Shown here piece after piece: positions 32,428-41,762 of a DNA stretch of 64,000 bases. The position numbers and the translations under genes are program-made. Location: positions 210,001 through 274,000 of the forward strand of contig FMBT01000336.1 of NCBI GenBank assembly GCA_900095095.1. The letters run 5' to 3'. Under the pieces are notes generated by a model. The model searched no databases and was not told the origin of the DNA. It was given only the letters and a program-made list of their open reading frames with translations. The stretch is from Fragilariopsis cylindrus CCMP1102 (taxonomy: Eukaryota; Bacillariophyta; Bacillariophyceae; Bacillariales; Bacillariaceae). Each line of letters starts with the position of its first letter. Position 1 is the stretch's first letter.

Positions 32428-35400
32428 ATGGAGGCGCCACTTCTATTGGATCTTGCATTAGGTGATCCCACGAGCATCGAGGACAGTATTCGTGTTTTGG
32501 AGCTTGCCGGTCGGACTTTGGTGCGAGCGGTAACCGTCATACAAAATGTGGTCCGCGATTGGCTCCGTGCGATAGCAGCCGCTGTTACTATACAGAGTGT
32601 AGTCCGTAGTTCTCAATTGCGACAAAAACAAGGAAAGGGAAGCAATTATACAAAAAAAGGTTCACCCAGAATTGTGCTGCCTCTAAAATTCAAGCCTTCT
32701 ATCGATTGTACTTGGTCAAATGTGATGTAGGAAATATTATACATCTTTGTGAAACGTTCAAAAGTGCCTTTGGGATCAGTAACAATATTCCAAACGTTGA
32801 CTTAATCGATCACGATGGGTTGTTGCCAACTTGGACGCGAATAGATGCGGATACCACCCAGGAAAATGACAATACAGAAACAGCCACGAGAGGCAAAGAT
32901 GGGGAAACCCAGGTAATAACGAAGATTTGGGAATTTGCGAGGCAACGAGGGATGGTCTGTAAAACAGAGGAGGAAGCTCAAAACTCCATGTGGCGTAATC
33001 GTGGGGTTTCTATCAACGCTAAGATTCTACTTTCTCTTATATCAAATCCAGAAGTGGATATTGATACAAAAGTTCTCTCCCATTCATTCCTTGGTGAACT
33101 ACTGTTGTGGTCAGCCGTAGATGTGGGAGATAACTCTCTTCCACCTGATATTATGAGAAGCATTGAGTCTATGTGTGTCAACAATCTCCCCTCGAAGAAT
33201 TGGGGCATTTTTCGTGGCGCAGTGCTTATTCTTGGGGAGCTTTGTCATCTCCAGAAACCTAGCCAAAACTCTGTCTCAAGCGATATGCTGGTGAAACTTC
33301 TCAACTTGTTACGTCTTATTTTTATGAGTTCTGATAACCCAGTGTATGATTCATTTTCTTCCAGTCTACCGAGTCAAGATTGTCGTGTGGCATGGGGAAC
33401 TCATGTTGGATTCGAAATTATTCGCTTGCTTCAAGGATACTTTTCGTATTTATCATGGGATCAACTTCTAGAATGCCAATATTTGAAGACTTCTGTTCTT
33501 GTGTGGGCAGATGGAACGAAAGCTTGCTCTCGACCGAGGGATGTGGTTCATAGTGCGTGAGATGAGTGGCCGACTGACGATATTGCCTTCCATAAATTTT
33601 TGCGGGATTCAGTGCATGCAATTATAAATAGTGCCAACAAAGTAGAGCGACATCTTCTGGAATTAATTGCCATGTACTTATTAAATGGGATACAACATAT
33701 CTCACTTCCATTAAATGTACAGAATGAAGACAACATTATGGGCCCAACAAATGTAATGTATGCAAGCAACACCACAAATATAGGTGATCAACTCAGTTGC
33801 AATTGTATTGCACGGCTACTTGTAGAAATATTTGTTGCCGCTCACGGTTGCGGCCTGTACTTCTCATTTCTGATCGACACATTTCAAAAGGACTTTTGCA
33901 TTGAAAGTTTCAGAGATTATAGCCCTACTCGTTCAGGATGGATGAGTGGAGTATTTTGTGGTAACAATGCATTGCTATCAGTTGTGGATCTCTCAACACT
34001 ATCATCCAGTTTGAACGAACACTCTACCGATAACCAACAACTGATTGCTTTATATATTCTCAGAGGTCTTTCTTGTGAAGAGTTATTAAAGCATGTGAAA
34101 ATAGACGCATACATGTCAGCTATCTGCAGATTTCCGGATACTCTGTTGGGTGCGTGGTTCCATCGACGCAACAATCCGATTGGATTTCAACTCGAAAACA
34201 TCCTGGCGCACTGTGCAGCCTCCATCAACAGTATGGATTGCTTAGGTATGTATGGGGGGGGATCTTAATTTACTAATTGAACCGAAGAAGAAAAACACAC
34301 TTCTGCATACGGCGGCTTTCTATGGTTCAGAAAAAGTATTGCGGCTGCTCATTAAAAGAGGTATGCAATCAACGGTACGAGATATAGATGGTGATTCTCC
34401 TCTTTCAATTGCAAGGCGGAGGAAACATAAAGATTGCGTGACTATATTGCAGGGTATATCAGATAATGATAACAGAAATATTGAATATCTTGTAACCGCT
34501 ATTGAAACTCCAGGGCCTGCTCTTATTTCGGTTGCCACTGTCACCAAAACGCAAACAAAGAAGGAAAAATCAAAAAAGAAACGGAAAAAAGAAGAAGAAA
34601 ATCAAAGAAGTAGAGCCTGTAAACGATGTCTCAGAGCGAGATGATAATGCAGATGCCAGGACTGTAGGGGTAACAGAGGACGCAAAAAGGCATTCAGATG
34701 TGCTTGCCGAAATTTTCGGGGAAGTAAGCAGAATCAAACTTTCTATTGATACTGCTAAAGAAATATTTGCCGCTCAGCAAGAGATCCCAGAACATGACAA
34801 TATTGTCAGAATTTTAAGCTGTGAAATTAATAACAACGAAGGTAGTTTAATGCTTGAGCCAACTGGCGGGAGACTCGAAGCGCTTATTTCGCTCGTATTT
34901 AGCAGCCAACCTAATACTCATGTATATTCTTTCGATATGCGTCTAAGATGGTGCCATCAACTCCTTTTGGCAATAAGGAAAGTGCATTTATATCGCGTTC
35001 ATGGTAATATTGATACTATGAATATTTTCTACACAAGTTCCCTTGACAGGTCAATTACTGTTAAACTTGGTCCTGTGGCTGATAGGAAGTGTTTGAGCAG
35101 TATCTATCATTCAAGAAATATTTTCTACACCTCGCTACCTTCCTCGTCACTTGCCTTGGATACAGGCGCTGATATAGCTGCGGCCGGGTGCATTCTTTCA
35201 TTGCTTCTTTGTGGACATCACATATATGGTTTGGAGTCTGTAGATCAATGCAGTAATATGGAACACCGTATCCTCTTCAATAAATCAAAAATAAAGGATA
35301 TGAGCGTAGAAGCATGTGATCTGATTGAGCGTATGGTTGAAGGTTCAGTAGATACAGACACTTGCCTTAGTCACCCTGTCTTTTGTAAGGCCCGAAAAAG

Positions 35401-35722
35401 ATTAGCTTATATTTCAGAGTTAGTGAGAACTGGCAAGCACCTTCGCCTCCCATCAGATGAAAAACTTGGTCTTGGCTCGGACTGGCGAAGTAAGCTCAAG
35501 TCCGAAGGTGTGTTAGTACGCCACTTGAGTTCAAGTCTTTCTTCATATGGATGCCATCCAAGTGATCTTTTGCGTCTCTGCCGTAATTTCTACCAGCACC
35601 CACCTACGGATTATCAGGGATGTGACCTTTTTGATGATGCCATCTTGGATCTTCAGAAATTTCGCTCGTTATTTCTTGATTTGTTCACTATCTTTGGTCC
35701 TGACCCTCTATGTTATTCCTAA
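32428..35722 (+). pseudogene. IQ-ankyrin-pseudokinase-KEN protein (RNase L/IRE1-like), interrupted
   Basis: About 1,100 codons in four frame segments. Order: IQ motifs (AVTIQSVVRSS; AASKIQAFYRLYLVK), a long helical region without known family, ankyrin repeats near 34262-34480 (NTLLHTAAFYGSEKVLRLLI, GDSPLSIARRRKH), a pseudokinase near 34700-35390 (HGNIDTMNIF instead of HRDLKPxN; LGP instead of DFG), then a KEN domain to the stop (DWRSKL, YGCHPSDLLRLCRN, FYQH). The Trp (35483-35485), Asp (35564-35566), Arg (35582-35584) and His (35597-35599) match W632, D661, R667 and H672 of RNase L in order and near-identical spacing. Breaks: an A7 run near 32652, an in-frame TGA at 33558, a G8 run at 34254, an A-rich stretch near 34570-34600. 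Decay, or homopolymer assembly errors, cannot be separated here. Confidence 0.75.
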
Positions 35723-36356
35723 CTAAAAAGCTTAAAATTGTGTTAAACACAACGAACTACATTAACTAATATAGCTATACTTAGCACTTATTTTCTTCTC
35801 AAAATTTCTCTGATGAGTTAAAGAATTATGATTCTAAAGGACAGTATAGTACAAATAATCCCAAACTTAAGCACAAGCCAATCATAACAAACATACTCCA
35901 TATCCTTCTTTAGTGGACCCCATGAATATATACCTTGCCATATTAGACCAACCTAAAAACTCATAGCTTATTCATTAATTTGTTGCTCCTATGAACGTGT
36001 GTATGTACGTATCAACACATGACACAACTGATGATAATAGTCGTGACACCAACAAATTCCACATCTACTCCCCAATAAACTACTATCACTCAATCAGTTG
36101 AGAGCCAAAAAAAGTACGCAGTGAAAGTTTAACACTTGATTTTCAAAGTAGCATATAGGATAATCATTGTCTAAGAGAGCTTCTCTCTAAAGAGAAATAT
36201 GCCCTCAAAATATATCTTAGTTTTTGGGAGCTACAATTGAAGAACTGGAGCAAGCTGGCATATCGCCTCATAAAGCTCACCATCGCTCCATCTATTATGG
36301 ATGGATGGGTCGTATCGTATCGTATTTACTGTACATAAAACTGTATGTATGTGTAT
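35723..36356. other. Convergent 3' region, nothing recognised
   Basis: AT-rich spacer between the KEN-domain gene and the minus-strand phospholipase. A CGTATCGTATCGTAT run lies near 36310-36326. No gene seen. Confidence 0.5.
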
Positions 36357-37292
36357 CTAATTCTTCTTCTTCTTGTTCTTGTTGTTGTTCTTGTTCTTGT
36401 TCTTCTTCTTCTTCTTTATGAATGCACATTTCCCGAGTCCCGCTTTTTCTCCACAAGTTACGGGACACCAAACGAACACCTTCTTTTTCTTGTGCTTCTT
36501 TTTACATTTCTTTTTCATCTTTTTACCTTTTTTATTGCCAACCCATTTCCTGCACGATTTATTCTTCTTTCGAAACATTTCGTCGTCAACGAGGTCACAA
36601 CTCTCGTCGTTGCATCGGTCCAATCCTGCCTGATCGCAATCGTTGCGGCGGCTATTATCGCAAGCTTCGTAACCAAAAGTGTCAAGGGCTGTGAAGAAAA
36701 AATACGCCAAGAGTTCGCAGTTGACTTGACCGGCACATGTGGAAAGCATGTCGTCATAAAAGTCATCGTCGCAATCGGAACCTTTCTTGGAACAGTCAGC
36801 ATAGCAGATGTCATGGGCATTGCATTGGTTTTCGAATCCAAGGGTTTCCGTCAACGTGTCCCTCAAAAACGAAGGGATCCGAGACGTTCCGCATCCATTG
36901 GTGTCTAAGCCGAAGTCGCCACAGTAATCTTCGTCGTACTGTAATGCGACGGTGCCAAAGTTTGCGTCACGCCTTTTATTGTGGTTGCTCTTTGTGCTGG
37001 TGGTTGCTTCGGCGAAGCAATCTCCGTTGGGGTCGATCCGGCAAAAGACGTCGGGACTTTCCAACCAGCTTTGACTGTCGTAAAGAGATACACAGCCGTT
37101 CGAGTCAGTACGAGCCCCGCCGGACGGACCGACTCTATCGTCCGAACCGTAATCATCGTCCCAACACTTCACCAAGGCTCCTACGACGGGACTATCGTTG
37201 ATAGTGAAGCAGACGTTGGTGGTGAATCCAGCAGTTGCCAAAGAAGGTGACAGAACAAAGAGGCTGAAAGATGCAATAAGCGATTTCATCAT
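36357..37292 (-). CDS. Secreted phospholipase A2-like protein, basic Cys tail
   Basis: Intronless, 311 residues, ATG 37292. Signal peptide MMKSLIASFSLFVLSPSLATA. Residues ~22-110 look like a small beta domain with Cys pairs (GFTTNVCFTIND...VKCWDDD...NGCVSLYD). The PLA2 core is CNAHDICYADCSKKGSDCDD, with the catalytic HD pair, followed by FYDDMLSTCAG; upstream YCGDFGLDTNGCG may supply the calcium loop. The lysine-rich C-terminus includes SCRKWVGNKKGKK and VFVWCPVTCGEKAGLGKC, a six-Cys ShKT-like pattern seen in other diatom secreted proteins, and ends in a Lys/Asn run. It should hydrolyse sn-2 acyl esters; this is inferred from the HD motif. Confidence 0.78.
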   Translation of the reverse strand: MMKSLIASFSLFVLSPSLATAGFTTNVCFTINDSPVVGALVKCWDDDYGSDDRVGPSGGARTDSNGCVSLYDSQSWLESPDVFCRIDPNGDCFAEATTSTKSNHNKRRDANFGTVALQYDEDYCGDFGLDTNGCGTSRIPSFLRDTLTETLGFENQCNAHDICYADCSKKGSDCDDDFYDDMLSTCAGQVNCELLAYFFFTALDTFGYEACDNSRRNDCDQAGLDRCNDESCDLVDDEMFRKKNKSCRKWVGNKKGKKMKKKCKKKHKKKKVFVWCPVTCGEKAGLGKCAFIKKKKKNKNKNNNKNKKKKN

Positions 37293-37560
37293 GACGGAGT
37301 AACTACTTCTTTTTATCGAATAACGAATATTTGCTGTTGCGATTTAGAGCTGAATAACTGTCAAGTTATAAGTTTTGATCAGAATGGATACCAACTCGCT
37401 GAGTTCTTAAGATGATGGTTGCACTTTTTAAAATAAACATGACTTAAAGCGTACTTCAAGTACGAGTTCTCTTTTTCACAACATTTACACTTTTTGCTTT
37501 GAATTATTAGATAATTATATTATTATTAAAGCGTACTTCTCTTTTTCACAACATCCCACA

Positions 37561-37626
37561 GGACCATCTTCCGTTCATACGTGGATAGAAATTTGTACGA
37601 AATAATTAAAAAATCGCAGCCCCCTC
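37561..37626 (+). repeat. Dispersed ~62-bp repeat, copy
   Basis: GGACCATCTTCCGTTCATAC, GTGGATAGAAATTTGTACGA, then A/T-rich and ATCGCAGCCCCCTC; 17 bp before the perfect hairpin at 37643. Confidence 0.8.
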
Positions 37627-37642
37627 AAATATAATGCAGACG

Positions 37643-37715
37643 CTTCGGAGAGGTCGGTGAAATCAATCCAACAAATCGCGACTCTGGCAGATTGATTTCA
37701 CCGACCTCTCCGAAG
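37643..37715. repeat. Perfect hairpin: 26-bp arms, 21-nt loop
   Basis: Left arm 37643-37668 begins CTTCGGAGAGGTCGGTG; right arm 37690-37715 is its exact complement. GC-richer than the surroundings. Confidence 0.9.
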
Positions 37716-37883
37716 TGGCGCGTGCTTTCAGTCACAGATCATGCTAAACGCGTGCTTTGATCGTCTATCCCGTGCACATAAGTAATCGTCGGAACCATCT
37801 GTTCATCACATCAATCCTATTCCTCAAATCAATAAGTATAAACGAACGTTCCACTCAACTGACAAAATTTGTCTTTGCGGCTA

Positions 37884-37966
37884 GGGAATCTTTGACCACC
37901 CCCTACTCGTATCGAACTAAAATTAGGAATCTTTGACCATCCCTACTCGTATTTGAACTAAAATTA
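37884..37966 (+). repeat. Two ~42-bp direct repeats upstream of FEA1-like gene
   Basis: Each unit has AATCTTTGACCA, CCCTACTCGTAT and GAACTAAAATTAGG; units begin about 37884 and 37925, 345-430 bp before the FEA1-like start. Possible promoter element duplication. Confidence 0.7.
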
Positions 37967-38310
37967 GGCAGTAATAGCCTGTTTACTGGAGACACATCCT
38001 AAGTATTGCTTTTGAGTGGTACGAATTAACCTTAGAATGTGAAATTAACAGCAAGCCTGTCAATGAATGCCCTCGTCGTAGTCGTGTCTAAATCTTCTAT
38101 TGTGACGTGGGATTAATGAGATGCAATAGACCGTAGTAACTTAAGTAAAAAATATATGTCGAAAACAAAAGATTCTGTTGTATTCCACGTGTGTGGTACC
38201 ACGCCGATTTTGCAAGATTTGTCTCAGGTGTTCTCATCCTTTAACTTCACATAAAATCTAAATTTCAACTTAATTTATTAATAATTAAATCGAAAAAGAA
38301 ATATATCAAA

Positions 38311-40150
38311 ATGGTTTCCTTCACTACTGCAACTTCCGCTCTAGTTCTTTTAGCGTCGACTGTCAACGCTTCTTTCGAAACAATCGCCAACTATGGACCA
38401 GCATCTCAAGTAACCGATCACGTAAGTCAGCCTCCTTTTTCTTTATAAAAGAAAGGATCAAATATGATATAACATTGAATTTCGACATCCCCATTGATTC
38501 GTTAAGACTTACCCAATCATTTTCTTTTTCTTTCAATTTAAACTATATATATATATTATCTTGTTTATGTAGAATGCGATCGATTTGGATCAAGAAGAAA
38601 TGGAATTACAATTGGCACTTGGTAACGACGAGGCCTATGCCAATGCCCTCAAGATTTATTCGGAAGGTGCCTATTCCAAATCCACTGCGAAGGTGACCTT
38701 ATCTGCTGCCATCGGGAGTGCAATTTCCAAAGGAACTGCCGTGACTGGAAAGAATGCGGCTGGGAATCAAGTCATTGGTAAAACGTACGAAGATTATGCC
38801 AGTGGTGCCACTGATATTTTAGTTCAGTACCAAACCACCGATAGTCAAAAGAATTACGTCGATTGTCAAGTCGGTGCCTCGTTAACACCAAACACTGTTG
38901 GGTGCTTTGCGGCCTCTGGATCTATGGCGATTGATGGTGTCGGTGATGCTACGTACACGTACGATCCACTTACCGATAATATCAACAAACGATCCATTCA
39001 AGGATTTTCGACTGCCGCCAAAAAGAAAATGGCCGAATGTGAAAACTGTCCGTACAAGATGTATCAAAAGTTTTATGATTATTATGGACAATACGATTAC
39101 GCCAATCAAATTACCTTAGCGGCCATGTCGGGACAAAAAACCAACTTTGATAACTTTGATATGGATATGGGTTTGTACGGATTTGATGGAAGAACTCGTA
39201 AGTTGTTATATCATATATATCTATTTGAAATGGAATGAATCTATTGATCTTTCTGTTAGCGTTATTCCAGCACGTCGGAAGTCAATTGCATCGATGCACT
39301 AACACCAAATTATTCTTTTTGTCTTACTTATCACACAATGTAATTTCATGCTACCTCTAAATTCAAAAATATAGAAATGATCAAGAAGGGTACTGCTTAC
39401 ATGACAATTTGGATGTACGTGATCCGTGAAATGGAAGATGCTCTTGATGATTGTAAGGAGGCATGTACCATTGAAGACTGTAATGATGATCCTGTCCATG
39501 CTTGGGATGAAGGTGTTGCATTCTACACTGGATCCCTTGAAGGTTCCGATGGATCTGGATCTGGTAAGCTCGCGTATGCCCTCGCGGACAAACGATGCGC
39601 CAACTTCAAGACCTGTGGAGATATGGGTGATTCCTCGACGGGTGGATCGCATGTAAATATTGAAATTTTCAAACAATTTAGTATTGGACAAAGTAAACTC
39701 ATGCAAGGTCAATGTGCCTCGGCACGAGAACAAAAGGTCAATATCGAAAACTTGATGCTGGTTCCACTCATCCAAGGGTCACTCCGTTACGCCTGGAAGA
39801 TGGAGAATGAAGATTACAGTGAAAAGGCCGAAGCCGAGGGTGCCATCTTCGCCGCTGCCGTCTTACCTGTCGTACACGCATGTGATGCAGGTGCTGCACA
39901 AACTATTGCTGATAATGTGAAGGTTGGAAACCAAGGATCTGGAAACTTCGCTGCCGTTAAAACTGCCTTCGAATCCACATACGAGTGTATGGGTGTCAAC
40001 GGTGACCACGTTGGTGGACTTTACGATACTGCATCGGCATCCTACTATGCAGGTGCTGAACCTATGGGTGGATCTGGTGCTGGAAAGATCAGCATGACTT
40101 TCGCTGCCGCCGGTGTCGCTGCACTCACGTCTTTGTTCATGTTGGTTTAA
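38311..40150 (+). CDS. FEA1-like iron-assimilation protein, probably GPI-anchored
   Basis: Exons 38311-38421, 38573-39197 and 39375-40150, GT-AG introns, 503 residues. The signal peptide is MVSFTTATSALVLLASTVNA. Sequence such as YGPASQVTDHNAIDLDQEEM, NPVHAWDEG-type HAWDEGVAFYTGSLEG, YALADKRCANFKTC and GTAYMTIWMYVIREMEDALD follows the pattern of the algal FEA1/high-CO2-response family, whose domain also underlies diatom phytotransferrin. The tail GGSGAGKISMTFAAAGVAAL and following hydrophobics is a good GPI-attachment signal. Expected role: iron binding or uptake at the cell surface, often induced by iron limitation. Assignment is from remembered family motifs, so the exact subfamily is open. 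Its 3' end has been copied twice downstream. Confidence 0.75.
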
Positions 40151-40182
40151 ATATATAACATACCGTATATTTATATAATATT

Positions 40183-40825
40183 GGACCTATAGGTGCATCT
40201 ATCTGGTGCCGGAAAGATCAGTTTGACTTTCGCTGCACTCACGTCTTTGTTCATGTTGGTTTAAAGATATATACTATATAATATTATATGTGATTAACAA
40301 AAATATAGAACTCTTCAATCCTCGTATATTCAGTTTTAGTTTTTACAAGTGTTGCCTGCATCCGTCGAACATCTTGAATTGCTCAATAGTACCCTAATAC
40401 TAATGGTAAATCTAGATTGATTCTCTCAATCTACAGTAATAGGCATGCCTCTGTGATGTCTTTTGCTGGTGTGTTTTTGATTATCTTCTTCAAGAGGGGG
40501 AGGTTAGTACCCTTTCCCATTATGGTACTACTACCGCTAGAAGGAAAGAGCCGTTCTTTTAGTTCCTCTGTCAATACACGGTGGGCCGGAAAGATCAGTT
40601 TGACTTTCGCTGCACTCACGTCTTTGTTCATGTTGGTTTAAAGATATATACTACTGTATATAATATTATATGTGATTAACAAAAATATAGAACTCTTCAA
40701 TCGTCGTATATTCAGTTTTAGTTTACAAGTGTTGCCTGCTTCCGTCGAACATCTTGAATTGCTCAATATTACCTAATATATTAATGGTAAATCTAGATTG
40801 ATTCTCTCAATCTACAGTACGTGGC
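40183..40825 (+). repeat. Two tandem copies of the FEA1-like 3' end
   Basis: Copies at about 40183-40445 and 40583-40825 carry the last ~20 codons of the FEA1-like gene, its stop and ~180 bp of following sequence; the match starts recur 377 bp apart. Both lack the same 15 nt (five codons, AGVAA region) present in the gene, so the second copy derives from the first. The second is in frame with a 74-codon ORF (40417-40641). Confidence 0.85.
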
Positions 40826-40870
40826 ATTCCCATTAGCCTACCAACAGATTACAAATACCGGTAAGCACAC

Positions 40871-41040
40871 TCTAAATCTGTCATCAAATTTGAGACTAAA
40901 TAATGTCGATGTTTCAATTCTTCTAAATTGACTATCAATTTTGAGACTAAATAATGGCGGCATGTTTCAATTCTTTCTAAATTGACCATCAATTTTGAGA
41001 CTAAATAATGGCGGCATGTTTCAATTCTTCTAAATTGACC
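40871..41040 (+). repeat. Tandem repeat, three ~53-bp units
   Basis: Units start at 40871, 40922 and 40976 with TCTAAAT, contain ATCAATTTTGAGACTAAATA and end TTTCAATTCTT; a fourth start is at 41029. A single inverted unit lies at 46458-46516. Confidence 0.85.
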
Positions 41041-41762
41041 GACACTCCGACACAATCGACGAGACGGAGCTTTGGAGCATTGGCAAATATAAAATAACTA
41101 CTAACTACTATGCACCTGTGTACATAAAAGTTATGCAATCGAGGACGAAAGCAAGCTTGGGTATCTGTTGCTGAGATGCGACACGGCATACAAATCAACG
41201 TTATGTTTCCGTTTCAAGCGTGTGTGTGTTTGTTGTCTGCTACTACCTATATGACGACGTCACTTACGTCATACGTCGCTATTTTGACTGAAGACTTTGA
41301 ACAAAATAAAACATGTGTCTTGTCTGTTGAGAGGTGCTATCATATATCAGATAAATAAATCACCAAGAAGTGCCAGCGGACTGATGCATATATTTCATTC
41401 TCTCGTCGATCTACTATATTACTATTACTATTATTATGTGCATACCGTACATTACAATGTGAACGAGCGAGGGAAAATGCCTTCTTCTCCGTTTTAGTTT
41501 TTCGACACGGTACATTGATCCTCATATTATCAAGTGTGGACGAACATAGACGCCATTTCATCTTCCACCAGCATTGAATACACGAAAGAGACTTCGAAAG
41601 ATGAGAGTTAGTTTCCTATATGCACGGTCGGTATTCTACTACTTTTTTTCCATTTTTTTTTCTCATCGGATGTTGGTTGTCATAAATTAGAAAATCGATA
41701 GTTTGAAAAGAGCAATCATTGTTATTATTCTAAACTTTGTTTTTCAACTCAAAAAAAACAAG

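Larger units (their letters stand above)
37293..38310. other. Divergent intergenic region rich in repeats
   Basis: Holds near-duplicate AAAGCGTACTT...CTCTTTTTCACAACAT units (about 37447-37485 and 37529-37553), a dispersed repeat copy (37561-37626), a perfect 26-bp stem hairpin (37643-37715) and a ~42-bp direct repeat (37884-37966). No gene. Confidence 0.7.
40151..41762. other. Intergenic, built largely of duplicated pieces
   Basis: Two extra copies of the FEA1-like gene's 3' end (40183-40825), a three-unit tandem repeat (40871-41040) and sequence to about 41150 related, in inverse orientation, to 46330-46460. Beyond 41160 only AT-rich DNA with a TACTATTACTATTATTATG run near 41417. No independent gene. 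Confidence 0.65.

Noticed and set aside
33558-33560. In-frame TGA as a selenocysteine codon
   Set aside because: The surrounding protein is not a redox family, no Cys is expected there, and three other frame breaks exist in the same gene, so a plain stop is simpler.
33540-33600. Intron around the TGA in the KEN-domain gene
   Set aside because: Similarity-like coding continues immediately on both sides and no donor/acceptor pair of normal length removes the stop in frame.
36345-36908. 187-codon plus-strand hydrophobic ORF
   Set aside because: Antisense of the Lys-rich end of the phospholipase gene; no start context or domain.
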